A DNA stretch of 64,000 nucleotides from Umezawaea tangerina (GCF_003002815.1 NZ_PVTF01000020.1:100260-164259), one strand, 5' to 3'. Positions 1 through 9,571 are shown, numbered from the stretch's first letter. Translations and numbers: made by a program. The notes: generated by a model not told the origin, from the letters alone.

Positions 1-593
1 TCCCGCACGTCCACGTGCGACGCGGCCTGGTCCGGCGCGTCCGGCACCGCGACCTGCCCACCCTGCGACATCCGCGCGGGCCAGTACCCGAACCGGTCGC
101 TCGGATCCCCCGGCCCGGTGATCAGCCCGGCCCGCAGGATGAATGCCCGGTCACCCACCGCGTCCAGCACCGCGTGCTCGCTGGCCACCTTGACCGACCC
201 GTACCGGTTCGCGTCGAACGGCGCGGTCGGGTCGTCCTCCAACGGCGGCAACGTCGGCGACTCGACGCTCTGACCCGGCTTCGAGTGGTCCTGGTACACC
301 GAGCAGCTGGACACGAACGTCCAGTGCGGCGCGCTGTCCCCCAGCACGTGCAGCGCCTCGCGCACCCAGTTCACCGACATCTTCGCCACGTCGACCACCG
401 CGTCGAAGTGCTCACCCCGCAGCACCTCGAGCGCACCGGGTCTGTCCCGGTCCACCACCGCCAGCTCGGCTCCGTCGGGCACCGCCCCGGTCGTTCCGCG
501 TGCCGCGCACACCACCTCGTGGCCGCGCCGCACCGACTCCGCCGCCACCGCCTTGCTGAGGAAGACGGTTCCACCCAGCACCAGGATTCGCAT
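1..593 (-). CDS. NAD(P)-dependent epimerase/dehydratase family protein, partial
   Basis: Only the first 197 residues are visible because the gene runs off the left edge of the window. It opens with a Rossmann nucleotide-binding fingerprint (MRILVLGGTVFLSKAV) and has a YGSVK stretch at residues 131-135 that fits the YxxxK catalytic pair of extended short-chain dehydrogenases. Such proteins oxidise, reduce or epimerise sugar nucleotides or similar substrates in the cytosol; the substrate cannot be told from this part. The ATG at 593 is chosen because the fingerprint begins directly after it. The family call is firm, the specific reaction unknown. Confidence 0.8.
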   Translation of the reverse strand, partial: MRILVLGGTVFLSKAVAAESVRRGHEVVCAARGTTGAVPDGAELAVVDRDRPGALEVLRGEHFDAVVDVAKMSVNWVREALHVLGDSAPHWTFVSSCSVYQDHSKPGQSVESPTLPPLEDDPTAPFDANRYGSVKVASEHAVLDAVGDRAFILRAGLITGPGDPSDRFGYWPARMSQGGQVAVPDAPDQAASHVDVR

Positions 594-757
594 GGCCCTA
601 ACACTGACAACCGATTCGCGTTCCCGCCACCGGTCTCGCAGAGGGCGAACACCCCGACCAGGTGATTTACGCCAAAGTGATCGCCCGATGGCCGTAAGTG
701 ATCTTCCCGGAACTTGCGACCAGGGCAACGAAACCGCTCATTTGCGGGTGGTATGCG

Positions 758-826
758 GACCACTGGCCCAAACGCCTGAAATGTCGCACGTGCGAGTGGG
801 TGATGCTCACCACCGGTCGGCGTCAC
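758..826. repeat. Copy 1 of a ~68 bp direct repeat flanking the 733-residue membrane protein gene
   Basis: This stretch matches 3117-3183 in the same orientation, with about five substitutions and a one-base indel over the best 51 bases. Both copies contain GACCACTGGCC, the palindrome CGCACGTGCG and GAGTGGGTGAT. The outer arms CCACTGGC and GCGAGTGG are also nearly inverted repeats, so each copy could fold into a hairpin. Copy 1 overlaps the stop codon of the membrane protein gene. The rest of the 229-base gap 594-822 holds no gene that I can see. Confidence 0.75.
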
Positions 827-3024
827 ACCTTGAGGATCTGACCGAGCCCGCTCTTGTCGAAACCGGTGATCTCGTTGAACAACGCGAAGAAGCTGAAGGG
901 CACCAAGGCGGCGAACGCGATCCAGTTCTGCCGCCGGACGTGCCTCGCCAGCGCCTTGAGGACCTGGTCGGCGTCGGCGGGCAGCGGCGCTCCGTCGGGT
1001 GCCGCGAGCTCGGTGATGCGGACGCGCTCGCGCTCGACGTGGCCGATGTTGGTCTTCAGGATGTACACGTAGGCCGCCGACAGCAGCGCGAGGAAGGGCG
1101 GGATCGCGCTCCACCACGACGCGCCGTCGCTCAGGTGGGCCATGAACAGGATCGGCACCCAGGCCACGCTGACGGTCAGCATGACGGCCATGGAGCAGTC
1201 CTGGACCATGTTCCCGACCGGCGTGCCCAGGATGTACTTGCGGGGTGGGTGCCCGGTGACGGCCGCGGCCACGGCGAACCTCGGCAGGAGCACGCACGCC
1301 GACACGCCGACCGCCAGGCTCGTCAGCGCGACCGGGAGCGACGTCGCCCCGGAGGCCGACCACAGGGCGGGGCCGGTCATCCACGCCGCCGTCGTCCCGA
1401 ACGCCAGCGCGCAGGACACCGCCGTGCCCAGCAACCCGCTGTCGACGGGGACGTTCGACAGGTGCCCGGCGTTGCCGACCACGCCCTCCAGGACGAACAA
1501 CCCGGACAGGACGGCGAGCGAGGTCGACAGCGTCGCCTGCTTCCAGTCGCCGTAGCCGTCGGTCAGCTGGTAGGCCATCAGCCCCGACCACAGCAGGCAG
1601 CCCGCCGAGGTGGTCGACCTGGGCGCGGGCACGGGCCTGCTCCCGGTGGCCACGCCGACCGCGACCAGCAGGACCAGGGTGATGACCGGGACCACAAGCG
1701 GCCCGAACTCGTTCCGGCCCGCGACCCAGCGGTCCTCGGACGTGGTTCCGACGACCGAGGCGAGGAAGGAGAGCAGGGCGGCGCTGTACATCGTGGAGAT
1801 CGCGAGGTACGCGTTCCACTTCAGCGCGGTCAGCTCCGTCGCGGCGGCGTTCGTCGTCTCGGCTTCGACGACGCGGTCGAAGGTGAGGCGGATGACGAGG
1901 GCGGGGATCCTGAGGAACAGCAGCGCCGCGGCCACGCCGACGACGACGCTGTACGCGCCGACCAGTTCCTGCTCCTGGGCGAAGTACCTACCGCTGAGGC
2001 CGAACGCGATCACGGGAGCCCCGGCGAGGGTCTTGAGCAGCACGGGCACGACCTTCTCCCCGGTGAGCCCGAAGAGGGCGCGCAGGAGGAGCACCTGGAC
2101 CGCGACCGCGAAGATCGAGACCGCGCACCCGGTCGACAGCAACGGGATCGTCGTCGCGGGCAGACCCGACACCGCTTGGACGGGGCCCGCCGCGCACAAC
2201 GCCGAACACACCGCCACGGCGATCCGGCCACCGCTCGTCCGCGGCCCGAGGACGCTCGCGCCGAACGCTCCCACCAGTGCCGCGCACACCACCGGCAGGA
2301 CGGTCACCAGGCTGTTCGTCCGACCGGGGAGGAACAGCAGCGCGGTCGCCATCGCCGGCAGCGCCGCGGCGGCGCACGCGAGCAGGCACGGCAGCACGGC
2401 GGTGCGACGGGTGGCCCACACGAGCACGCAGGCCGCCGCGATCGCCGACCCCGCGACCATGACCGACGTGGTGGTCAGCGTCGACCCGCCGGTCGAGTTG
2501 TCCTCGGCCAGCAGCGCGGTGAACGTGAGCGCGGGGACCAGCGCGCCCAGGACACCGGCCGGGCCGAGTCCCTCCGGCGGCGCGCCCTGACGCAACCGGC
2601 TCACCGCGGCGGCGCAGGCCCCGGCGAAGAAACCACTGGCCAGGACCAGGAAAGCGGCGTGGTACCACCCGACCGCGTTGAAGGTTCCGGGCGCGGGGAA
2701 CGTCCAGTTCACGACGGGCGCCGGGGCGGCGAGCCACTGCGCCTGCAGTGCGATCCCGCCCAGCGCGCCCACGCCCGCGGCCGCGCCGACCGCCCGTCGG
2801 GTGGTCCGGCCCCACCCGCGAACCGGCCCGGCGGACCTCACCAGCGCGTACGCGAGCAGCGGCAACAGGATCCCGTCACCGATGGTCGCCGCGCGGAAGG
2901 TGAACAGACCGGGCAGCGACCGGTCGCCGAGCCCCAGGGCCGAGGCGGTGGCGAGGGCGCCGAAACCCAGGACGAACACGGTCGCCGCCGCTGCTGAAGC
3001 CCATCGACGCGGCGTGAGCGACAT
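823..3024 (-). CDS. Large polytopic membrane protein of unknown function
   Basis: This 733-residue protein is mostly hydrophobic, with well over a dozen potential membrane segments starting at about residue 10. A charged loop rich in Arg and Glu lies near residue 660, and a final hydrophobic segment precedes the C-terminus. I do not recognise the family. No nucleotide-binding, transporter-signature or enzyme motif stands out, so no role is assigned. The ATG at 3024 is supported by a GGAGG about six bases upstream. The gene stands alone between two copies of a direct repeat (758-826 and 3117-3183), which may mark it as a mobile or recently inserted unit; that is inference. Confidence 0.7.
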   Translation of the reverse strand: MSLTPRRWASAAAATVFVLGFGALATASALGLGDRSLPGLFTFRAATIGDGILLPLLAYALVRSAGPVRGWGRTTRRAVGAAAGVGALGGIALQAQWLAAPAPVVNWTFPAPGTFNAVGWYHAAFLVLASGFFAGACAAAVSRLRQGAPPEGLGPAGVLGALVPALTFTALLAEDNSTGGSTLTTTSVMVAGSAIAAACVLVWATRRTAVLPCLLACAAAALPAMATALLFLPGRTNSLVTVLPVVCAALVGAFGASVLGPRTSGGRIAVAVCSALCAAGPVQAVSGLPATTIPLLSTGCAVSIFAVAVQVLLLRALFGLTGEKVVPVLLKTLAGAPVIAFGLSGRYFAQEQELVGAYSVVVGVAAALLFLRIPALVIRLTFDRVVEAETTNAAATELTALKWNAYLAISTMYSAALLSFLASVVGTTSEDRWVAGRNEFGPLVVPVITLVLLVAVGVATGSRPVPAPRSTTSAGCLLWSGLMAYQLTDGYGDWKQATLSTSLAVLSGLFVLEGVVGNAGHLSNVPVDSGLLGTAVSCALAFGTTAAWMTGPALWSASGATSLPVALTSLAVGVSACVLLPRFAVAAAVTGHPPRKYILGTPVGNMVQDCSMAVMLTVSVAWVPILFMAHLSDGASWWSAIPPFLALLSAAYVYILKTNIGHVERERVRITELAAPDGAPLPADADQVLKALARHVRRQNWIAFAALVPFSFFALFNEITGFDKSGLGQILKV

Positions 3025-3116
3025 GCGCTGCCTCCGTCCGTGCCGGTCGTCCTCGAACGGTCGGTCGATGAGTGGTCGCCAGTGGCGGCTGGCGTGTTAC
3101 CCACCTCGGCCATGTT

Positions 3117-3183
3117 GACCACTGGCCAAAGCGCCCGGAATGCCGCACGTGCGAGTGGGTGATCCTCCAGCGCGTCGGCGTGC
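3117..3183. repeat. Copy 2 of the ~68 bp direct repeat
   Basis: Second copy of the repeat at 758-826, same orientation. It lies 93 bases upstream of the membrane protein start (minus strand) and just before the DUF3800-like gene (plus strand), so it could also act as a control element for either. The 11-base GACCACTGGCC at its left end faces an inverted GCCAGTGG at about 3078. The CGCACGTGCG palindrome is fully conserved between copies. Confidence 0.75.
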
Positions 3184-3189
3184 CCGCCG

Positions 3190-3747
3190 ATGGTCACCAC
3201 CGTGAGTCTGCACGCGTTCGTCGACGAGTCCCGTCGCAACGACCGGTACCTGCTGGTGGTTGCCATCATCGATCCCGGAGACCTGACCAGGCTGCGCAAG
3301 CTGCTCAGGACCCTGCTGCTGCCGGGGCAGAAGGAGGTGCACTTCAAGAAGGAGGAACCGGGGCACCGCAAGGTCATCCTGTCGCGGTTGGGCCGGTGCG
3401 GTCCGGTCGTGCACGTCTACCAGCGCGGTTGCGCCGATGGTGAGGAGCGCGCCCGGCAGGAGTGCTTGATCGCGATGGTCCTCGACCTGGTGGCCGTCGG
3501 AGTGGTGCGCCTCGTGCTGGACAGCCGTGAGGTGCGCGACCACCACGACAAGCGGACGGTCAAGGCGGTGCTCGGCAAGCGTTCGGCGGAGTCGCAGTTC
3601 ATCTACGAGCACATGCTGAGCACCCAGGAGCCGTTGCTGTGGATCGCCGACGTCGTCGGGTGGTGCTACGGCGCGGGAGGGGACTGGAAGCGACGGGTCC
3701 TACCGCTCGTGGGCAGGGAGGTCGACCTGGACACCTGGTCCGGATAG
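3190..3747 (+). CDS. DUF3800-like protein
   Basis: This 185-residue protein has FVDES at residues 10-14, then HFKKE, LDSRE and a DVVGWCYGAGGDWKRR segment near the C-terminus. These acidic clusters at these spacings match DUF3800 proteins, which are thought to have an RNase H-like fold with clustered Asp/Glu residues. Members are often found near mobile or defence genes, but their activity is not established. The ATG at 3190 is used; an in-frame GTG at 3202 is an alternative since no strong ribosome site favours either. The repeat copy 3117-3183 sits directly upstream. Confidence 0.65.
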   Translation: MVTTVSLHAFVDESRRNDRYLLVVAIIDPGDLTRLRKLLRTLLLPGQKEVHFKKEEPGHRKVILSRLGRCGPVVHVYQRGCADGEERARQECLIAMVLDLVAVGVVRLVLDSREVRDHHDKRTVKAVLGKRSAESQFIYEHMLSTQEPLLWIADVVGWCYGAGGDWKRRVLPLVGREVDLDTWSG

Positions 3748-3926
3748 CGCGAAGCGCGGCTGCCGACCGTCCGGACGGGAACCGCGCTCACTTCCTCGGC
3801 CTACGGGGCCTCGGCTCCTCAAATATACATCGTCGCCTCCGCCGATCAAGCTGTGTAACCCGAACGTGTGATGACCTGCGGATGTGGCCCAGAGCACCCG
3901 TGGCCGGGGTGAACGTGCAGGTCAGG

Positions 3927-3932
3927 TAGGCT
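3927..3932 (+). promoter_or_regulatory. Possible -10 box for purSQL
   Basis: TAGGCT fits an actinobacterial -10 element and lies 39 bases before the purS GTG. No convincing -35 box is seen at the usual distance, so the call is weak. The rest of the gap 3748-3971 shows no gene. Confidence 0.3.
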
Positions 3933-3971
3933 GCGGGTATCCCCCGCCCTCGTAACAGGGAGCAGCCTGCT

Positions 3972-4211
3972 GTGGCTCGTGTCGTTGTCGACGTCATGCC
4001 GAAGCCCGAGATCCTCGACCCGCAAGGCCAGGCGGTGGCGAACGCGCTGCCCCGGCTGGGTTTCGAGGGGATCACCAGTGTCCGCCAGGGCAAGCACTTC
4101 GAGTTGGAGGTCGACGACTCGGTCGACGACGCCACGCTCGAGAAGATCGCCGAGACCTTCCTCGCGAACCCGGTCATCGAGGACTGGGTGGTTCGGCGGG
4201 TCGAGGCATGA
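3972..4211 (+). CDS. purS: Phosphoribosylformylglycinamidine synthase subunit PurS
   Basis: This 79-residue protein has the usual PurS length and opening ([19 protein letters not shown]). PurS bridges PurQ and PurL in the three-part FGAM synthase, which converts FGAR to FGAM with glutamine and ATP in de novo purine synthesis. The GTG start follows a GGGAG ribosome site about nine bases upstream. It is the first gene of a purS-purQ-purL operon; its last four bases overlap purQ (ATGA), which suggests coupled translation. Confidence 0.96.
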   Translation: MARVVVDVMPKPEILDPQGQAVANALPRLGFEGITSVRQGKHFELEVDDSVDDATLEKIAETFLANPVIEDWVVRRVEA

Positions 4212-4885
4212 GCGTCCGCGTTGGGGTGATCACGTTCCCCGGCACGCTGGACGACGTCGACGCCGCGCGCGCGGCGCGCTACGCGGAGGCCGAGGCGGTG
4301 CCGTTGTGGCACGGCGACCCGGACCTCAAGGGCGTCGACGCGGTGATCGTGCCGGGTGGGTTCTCCTACGGCGACTACCTGCGCTGCGGCGCCATCGCCC
4401 GGTTCGCGCCGGTGATGGACTCGGTCATCGAGGCCGCGGGCAAGGGCATGCCGGTGCTGGGCATCTGCAACGGGTTCCAGATCCTGTGCGAGGCCGGGCT
4501 GCTGCCCGGTGCGCTGATCCGGAACTCCGGCCTGCACTTCGTGTGCAAGGACCAGTGGCTGAAGGTGGAGAACAACACCACCGCCTGGTCGTCGCGCTAC
4601 GAGCTGGGTGCCGAGATCCTCGTGCCGCTGAAGTCCGGTGAGGGCGGCTACCAGGCCACGCAGTCCACTGTGGACGAACTGGAGGGCGAGGGCCGCGTGG
4701 TGTTCCGCTACGTCGGCGACAACCCCAACGGGTCGCGCGACGGCATCGCGGGCGTCACGAGCGCGAACGGCCGGGTGGTCGGCCTCATGCCGCACCCGGA
4801 GCACGCGATCGACGCGCTGACCGGCCCCACGGACGACGGACTGGGCATGTTCCTCTCCCTGATGGACGAAGTGGTGAACGCATGA
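4208..4885 (+). CDS. purQ: FGAM synthase glutaminase subunit PurQ
   Basis: This 225-residue class I glutamine amidotransferase supplies ammonia to PurL. The nucleophile Cys87 is in GICNGFQIL, and the partner residues His196 and Glu198 are in MPHPEH near the C-terminus. The oxyanion-side glycine motif [12 protein letters not shown] is present. Length is normal for PurQ of the small-PurL type. The start overlaps the purS stop and the stop overlaps the purL start, both by ATGA, so the three subunits are translationally coupled. Confidence 0.97.
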   Translation: MSVRVGVITFPGTLDDVDAARAARYAEAEAVPLWHGDPDLKGVDAVIVPGGFSYGDYLRCGAIARFAPVMDSVIEAAGKGMPVLGICNGFQILCEAGLLPGALIRNSGLHFVCKDQWLKVENNTTAWSSRYELGAEILVPLKSGEGGYQATQSTVDELEGEGRVVFRYVGDNPNGSRDGIAGVTSANGRVVGLMPHPEHAIDALTGPTDDGLGMFLSLMDEVVNA

Positions 4886-7158
4886 CGATCGACACCGTGA
4901 AGCACGCGGAGACCACGCCGGACCAGGAGCAGCCGTTCCGGGAGCTGGGCCTCAAGGACGACGAGTACGCCCGCATCCGCGAGATCCTCGGCCGCAGGCC
5001 GACGGACGCCGAGCTGGCGATGTACTCGATCATGTGGAGCGAGCACTGCTCCTACAAGTCCTCCAAGGTGTTCCTGCGCAAGTTCGACGAGTCGCTGACC
5101 GACGAGATGCGCTCGAAGATGCTCGCGGGCATCGGTGAGAACGCGGGCGTCGTGGACATCGGCGACGGCTGGGCCATCACGTTCAAGGTCGAGTCGCACA
5201 ACCACCCGTCCTACGTCGAGCCCTACCAGGGCGCGGCGACGGGTGTCGGCGGCATCGTGCGCGACATCATCGCGATGGGCGCGCGGCCGCTGGCCGTCAT
5301 GGACTCGCTGCGCTTCGGCAAGGCGGACGCCCCGGACACGCGCCGGGTGCTGCCCGGTGTCGTCGCGGGTGTCGGCGGCTACGGCAACTGCCTCGGCCTG
5401 CCGAACATCGGCGGCGAGGTCGTGTTCGACGAGTCGTATGCGGGCAACCCGCTGGTCAACGCCCTGTGCGTCGGCGTGCTGCGCACCGAGGACCTGCACC
5501 TGGCGCACGCGTCGGGCGCGGGCAACAAGATCATCCTGTTCGGTGCGCGCACCGGGCTGGACGGCATCGGCGGCGTGTCCGTCCTCGCCAGCGACACGTT
5601 CGCGGGCGACGACGGCGGCGGCAAGCGCAAGAAGCTGCCCGCCGTGCAGGTCGGCGACCCGTTCACCGAGAAGGTGCTGATCGAGTGCTGCCTGGAGCTG
5701 TTCCAGGAGGGCATCGTGGTCGGCATCCAGGACCTCGGCGGTGCCGGGCTGTCCTGCGCCACCTCGGAGCTGGCCAGCGCGGGCGACGGCGGCATGCACG
5801 TCTACCTGGAGCGGGTCCCGCTGCGGGCGACCGGCATGACCCCGGCCGAGATCCTGTCCAGCGAGTCGCAGGAACGCATGTGCGCGGTCGTCGCGCCGGA
5901 GAACGTCGACGCGTTCATGGCGGTCTGCGGGAAGTGGGACGTCATCGCCTCCGAGATCGGCGAGGTCACCGAGGGCGAACGCCTGGTGATCACGTGGAAC
6001 GACGAGGTCGTCGTGGACGTCCCGCCGCGCACCGTGGCGCACGAGGGCCCGGTGTACAACCGGCCGATCGAGCGCCCGGCCGACCAGGACGCGCTCGTGG
6101 CCAACGGCCCCGAGTCGCTGGCCCGGCCGACCGAGCCCGCGGACGTCCTCAAGACCGTCCTCACCATGGCCGCCTCGCCGAACCTGTCGTCGCGCCGCTG
6201 GGTCACCCAGCAGTACGACCGCTACGTGCGCGGCGGCACGGTCCTGGCGCAGCCGTCGGACGCGGGCATGATCCGCATCGACGAGGAGACCAACCGCGGC
6301 ATCGCGCTGGCGACCGACTGCAACGGCCGGTTCACCAAGCTCGACCCGTACGCGGGCGCGCAGCTGGCGCTGGCCGAGGCCTACCGCAACGTGTCGGTCA
6401 GCGGTGCGACGCCCATCGCGGTGTCGGACTGCCTGAACTTCGGCTCGCCCGAGGACCCGGCCGTGATGTGGCAGTTCGAGCGGGCCATCCAGGGCATCAT
6501 CGACGGCTGCCGCGAGCTGGGCATCCCGGTGACCGGCGGCAACGTCAGCTTCTACAACCAGACCGGCAGCACGGCGATCCTGCCGACGCCGGTCATCGGT
6601 GTGCTCGGCGTGATCGACGACGTGCGCCGCCGCATCCCGACGGGCATCGGCGCCGAGGCGGGCGAGACCCTGCTGCTGCTGGGCGACACCCGCGACGAGT
6701 TCGGCGGCTCCGAGTGGGCGCACCACGTGCACGGCCACCTCGGCGGCGTGCCGCCGAAGGTCGACCTGGCCCGTGAGCGCCTGCTCGGCGAGGTGCTGCT
6801 GGCCGGGTCGCGCGACGGCATGGTGTCCGCCGCGCACGACCTGTCCGACGGCGGCCTGGCCCAGGCGCTGGTCGAGGCCTGCCTCATCGGCGAGACCGGT
6901 GCGCGGGTGTTCCTCGACAGCGAGCAGGACGCGTTCACGCAGCTGTTCAGCGAGTCCGCGGGCCGCGTGCTCGTGGCCGTGCCGCGCAGCGAGGAGCTGC
7001 GGTTCACCGACATGTGCACCGCGCGCCAGCTGCCTTGGCGCAAGGTCGGTGTCGTCGACCCGGAGTCCGAGTCCCTGGAGTTCCAGGACCTCGGCCAGCT
7101 CCCGCTCGGCGAGCTGCGCGCCGCCTGGGAAGGCACGCTTCCCGCGCTGTTCGACTAA
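4882..7158 (+). CDS. purL: FGAM synthase large subunit PurL (small type)
   Basis: This 758-residue protein is the ATP-dependent synthase subunit of the PurSQL complex. The signature [12 protein letters not shown] lies at residues 51-62, followed by [10 protein letters not shown] near residue 110 and [15 protein letters not shown] in the first half. A second half repeats the PurM-like fold, with [15 protein letters not shown] and [11 protein letters not shown]. Length is typical for small PurL, which needs separate PurQ and PurS. A strong hairpin at 7165-7195 ends the operon. The purF-purM pair sits 23 kb away in this window. Confidence 0.97.
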   Translation: MTIDTVKHAETTPDQEQPFRELGLKDDEYARIREILGRRPTDAELAMYSIMWSEHCSYKSSKVFLRKFDESLTDEMRSKMLAGIGENAGVVDIGDGWAITFKVESHNHPSYVEPYQGAATGVGGIVRDIIAMGARPLAVMDSLRFGKADAPDTRRVLPGVVAGVGGYGNCLGLPNIGGEVVFDESYAGNPLVNALCVGVLRTEDLHLAHASGAGNKIILFGARTGLDGIGGVSVLASDTFAGDDGGGKRKKLPAVQVGDPFTEKVLIECCLELFQEGIVVGIQDLGGAGLSCATSELASAGDGGMHVYLERVPLRATGMTPAEILSSESQERMCAVVAPENVDAFMAVCGKWDVIASEIGEVTEGERLVITWNDEVVVDVPPRTVAHEGPVYNRPIERPADQDALVANGPESLARPTEPADVLKTVLTMAASPNLSSRRWVTQQYDRYVRGGTVLAQPSDAGMIRIDEETNRGIALATDCNGRFTKLDPYAGAQLALAEAYRNVSVSGATPIAVSDCLNFGSPEDPAVMWQFERAIQGIIDGCRELGIPVTGGNVSFYNQTGSTAILPTPVIGVLGVIDDVRRRIPTGIGAEAGETLLLLGDTRDEFGGSEWAHHVHGHLGGVPPKVDLARERLLGEVLLAGSRDGMVSAAHDLSDGGLAQALVEACLIGETGARVFLDSEQDAFTQLFSESAGRVLVAVPRSEELRFTDMCTARQLPWRKVGVVDPESESLEFQDLGQLPLGELRAAWEGTLPALFD

Positions 7159-7164
7159 GGCGGT

Positions 7165-7195
7165 CGGTGGGGAGGCGGGAAACGCCTCCCCACCG
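7165..7195. terminator. Bidirectional terminator between purL and a GH25 gene
   Basis: A perfect 13-base inverted repeat (CGGTGGGGAGGCG and its complement) with a five-base loop fills the 42-base gap between two convergent genes. It can stop transcription from both sides. No long U-run follows, as is common in actinomycetes. Confidence 0.75.
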
Positions 7196-7200
7196 GCACG

Positions 7201-8016
7201 TCAGCCGAAGGCCAGCGCCTGCAACCGGTCGTAGCCGCCGTTGAACTGGTTCTGGTCGATCGGCGAGGACGAGTACTGCCACATCGTGTAGTTGCCCCAG
7301 TCGTAGGGGAGCGCGCCGACGGCGGAGGCGTACCTGGCCACCCACAACGGGTTGGTGGTGCTGAAGCCCGCGTTGACGCACTGGTTCCACCAGCTCGTCG
7401 ACGTGTAGATGACCGGGAACACGCCGGTCCGCGCGCGGTAGGTGTCGCTGAAGTCCAGCATCCAGTTGGTCATGGCAGCTTTGCTCAAGCCGTAGCAGGT
7501 GCTGCCGTATGGGTTGTACTCCGCGTCCAGCGCACCCGGCAGGGTCCGGCCGTCCGGTGACCAACCGCCGCCGTGGGCGATGAAGTAGTCCGCCTGCGCC
7601 GCGCCGCTCGACCGGTCCGGCAGCGCGAAGTGGTAGGCGCCGCGGATCATGCCGACGTTGTAGGAACCGTTGTACTGCTGGGCGAAGTACGGGTTCACGT
7701 ACCCCGTGCTCTCGGTCGCCTTCACGTAGGCGAACTGCTTGCCCTGGTTCCAGTAGGCCGCCCAGTCGACGTTGCCCTGGTAGCCGCTGACGTCGATGCC
7801 CGCCACGGTCGCCTGGATCGACGGGTCCTTCCTGGGCTTGACGCGAAGTCTCGCGCCGCCCTCGTGCTTGCGGATCTGCGATCCCATGGCGTGGTCCTGC
7901 TGGACCGCTTGGTCCTTCTTCGGAACCGCCGGAGCCGCGTTGACAGGGGAGAACGCGGTGACCAGCAGACCGGTGCACGCCGCCAGCGCGACAGCGCTGC
8001 GCACAAGTGGGTTCAT
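7201..8016 (-). CDS. Secreted GH25 lysozyme-like muramidase
   Basis: This 271-residue protein has a signal peptide (about residues 1-28, ending near VNAAPA) and a single glycoside hydrolase 25 domain from about residue 72. The expected acidic residues are present: Asp75 in GIDVSGYQG, and the DxE pair Asp164/Glu166 in ALDAEYNPYG. GH25 enzymes cut the beta-1,4 bond between N-acetylmuramic acid and N-acetylglucosamine in peptidoglycan. The ATG at 8016 follows a GAGGAG site and gives a clean signal peptide, so it is preferred over a start at 8100. Two related units lie downstream at 8123-9571. Confidence 0.9.
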   Translation of the reverse strand: MNPLVRSAVALAACTGLLVTAFSPVNAAPAVPKKDQAVQQDHAMGSQIRKHEGGARLRVKPRKDPSIQATVAGIDVSGYQGNVDWAAYWNQGKQFAYVKATESTGYVNPYFAQQYNGSYNVGMIRGAYHFALPDRSSGAAQADYFIAHGGGWSPDGRTLPGALDAEYNPYGSTCYGLSKAAMTNWMLDFSDTYRARTGVFPVIYTSTSWWNQCVNAGFSTTNPLWVARYASAVGALPYDWGNYTMWQYSSSPIDQNQFNGGYDRLQALAFG

Positions 8017-8122
8017 GTCTCGGACTCCTCGAGCCAGTGCAGGGTGGATGACTCGATCCGAGAGTGTGCAGCACCTACTAACACGCCGGCCAGCCTTCAC
8101 GTGAATTAGTCACGAGAATGGC

Positions 8123-8758
8123 CTAGGCGAACGCACTCACCGTCATCACCCGAATGCGCTCGTCGTGGTCCGCCGGTGCCGCCACGTGGTGCCAGACCGG
8201 GTAGACGCCCCTGGTGACCGGCAACGCTCCCGGCGCGGCCGAGTGGCGGGCCACCCAGAGCGGGCTCACCTGGCCCACGTCGGCACCCGCGCTGCGCCGC
8301 CACCAGCTCGGCGACGTGTAGACGACGGGGTGGCGGCCGGTCCACTCGCGGTAGGTCTCGCTGAACTCGAGCACCCACTCCGACAGCCCGGCCTTGGACA
8401 TCCCGAAGCACGCCTTGCCGTACGGGTTGTACCCGAGGTCCAGTGCACCCGGCAGGGTCATGCCGTCACCGGACCACGCGCCGCCGTTGTCGACGAAGAG
8501 CTCCGCCTGCTCGGCGCCGCTCGACCGGTCCGGCAGCGCGACGTGGTAGGCGCCGCGGATCATGCCGACGTCGAACGACTCGGCGTACTGCCGCCGGAAA
8601 CCGGGCTCGACGTACCCGGTGCCGTCGGTCGCCCGGACGTAGGCGAACCGCTTGCCGTGCTGCCAGTGCCCGGTCCAGTCGACGTCGCCGCCGAGGTCGC
8701 TGACGTCGACGCCCGTCTCGGTCCGGTCGGTGTGCTTGCGGGGCGCGGTGCTCAGCGG
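8123..8758 (-). pseudogene. Degenerate GH25 domain, in frame behind a UGA of the upstream GH25 gene
   Basis: This 211-codon stretch encodes a GH25 domain with no signal peptide and no ATG, GTG or TTG start before its core. It is in the same frame as the GH25 gene 8759-9571 and directly follows that gene's TGA at 8759-8761, ending at TAG 8123-8125. Together they read as one 483-codon tandem-domain frame with one internal stop. The catalytic Glu is Gly here (codon 8432-8434, DLGYNPYG instead of DxEYNPYG), and the C-terminal NxFNG segment is lost. The first ATG (8563) is inside the domain. It is either a decayed duplicate or a readthrough extension; decay is more likely. Confidence 0.75.
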
Positions 8759-9571
8759 TCAGCCCAGCGCCACGCGGACGAGCTGGTCCGCGTTGCCGTT
8801 GAACAGGTTCTGGTCGCCGGGGAAGAGCCCGGCCGCCTCCCACTGCCAGATCGTCTGGAAGTCCCAGCCGATCGGCAGCGCGCCCAGCACCTCGGCGTAG
8901 TGCGCGACCCACAACGGGTTGGTCCGGCCGAAGTGGACACTGCCGCCGACGCACCTGTTCCACCAGCTGGTGGACGTGTAGATCGTCGGGTAGCGCTGGG
9001 TCCGCGCGACCACCCGGTTGCTGAAGTCCAGCACCCACTGGGTCATCGCGGCCTGGCTCAGGCCGTAGCAGGTGTCGCCGTAGGGGTTGTACTCCATGTC
9101 CATCGCGCCGGGCAGCGTCTTGCCGTCCGCCGACCAGCCGCCACCGTTGTCCACGAAGAAGTCCGCCTGCTCGGCGCCGCCGGAGCGGTCCGGCAGCGCG
9201 AAGTGGTAGGCGCCGCGGATCATGCCGACGTCGTAGGAACCGTCGTACTGCTGGGCGAACTTCGGGTTCTTGTACCCGGTGCCCTCGGTCGCCTTGACGT
9301 AGGCGAACCGGGCGCCGTCGTTCCACGACCGCTGCCAGTCGACGTCGCCCTGGTGGCTGCTCACGTCCATGCCGGGCACCTCGCCGACCGGCGCGAGGGA
9401 GCGGGAGGTCCGGGTACTGCCCTCGTGCTTCTCGATCTGCGACCCCGCGAAGTGGTCGGCCGACCCCTCGGGCAGCGGGTCGGCCGCCGCGGGCGCGGGG
9501 ACGAGCGCGCCCGCCGCGAGCGCGAGGACCGCGAACCGGGTGGTCCAGGTGCGGAAGCGGGTTCGGGCCAC
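8759..9571 (-). CDS. Secreted GH25 lysozyme-like muramidase, UGA stop followed by second GH25 unit
   Basis: This 270-residue paralogue of the 7201-8016 protein has a signal peptide of about 31 residues and one GH25 domain. Asp69 in GMDVSSHQG and the DxE pair Asp158/Glu160 in AMDMEYNPYG are intact, so the domain should be active on peptidoglycan. The reading frame stays open for another 211 codons past its TGA, encoding a second, inactivated GH25 domain. The stop is followed by C, a context sometimes linked to leaky UGA; readthrough is only a possibility. The ATG at 9571 gives the signal peptide. Confidence 0.9.
   Translation of the reverse strand: MARTRFRTWTTRFAVLALAAGALVPAPAAADPLPEGSADHFAGSQIEKHEGSTRTSRSLAPVGEVPGMDVSSHQGDVDWQRSWNDGARFAYVKATEGTGYKNPKFAQQYDGSYDVGMIRGAYHFALPDRSGGAEQADFFVDNGGGWSADGKTLPGAMDMEYNPYGDTCYGLSQAAMTQWVLDFSNRVVARTQRYPTIYTSTSWWNRCVGGSVHFGRTNPLWVAHYAEVLGALPIGWDFQTIWQWEAAGLFPGDQNLFNGNADQLVRVALG

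Noticed and set aside
553..2997. 814-codon frame on the plus strand opposite the membrane protein
   Set aside because: The product is Arg/Gly/Gln-rich and lacks domain character, typical of high-GC antisense frames.
3190..3747. DUF3800-like gene as part of a defined defence island
   Set aside because: Only one such gene is present and neighbours are a membrane protein and purine genes; no restriction, helicase or nuclease partner is seen.
4708..6837. Long open frame on the minus strand across purL
   Set aside because: It is the antisense shadow of the highly conserved purL; its product is Arg/His/Val-rich low complexity with no ribosome site.
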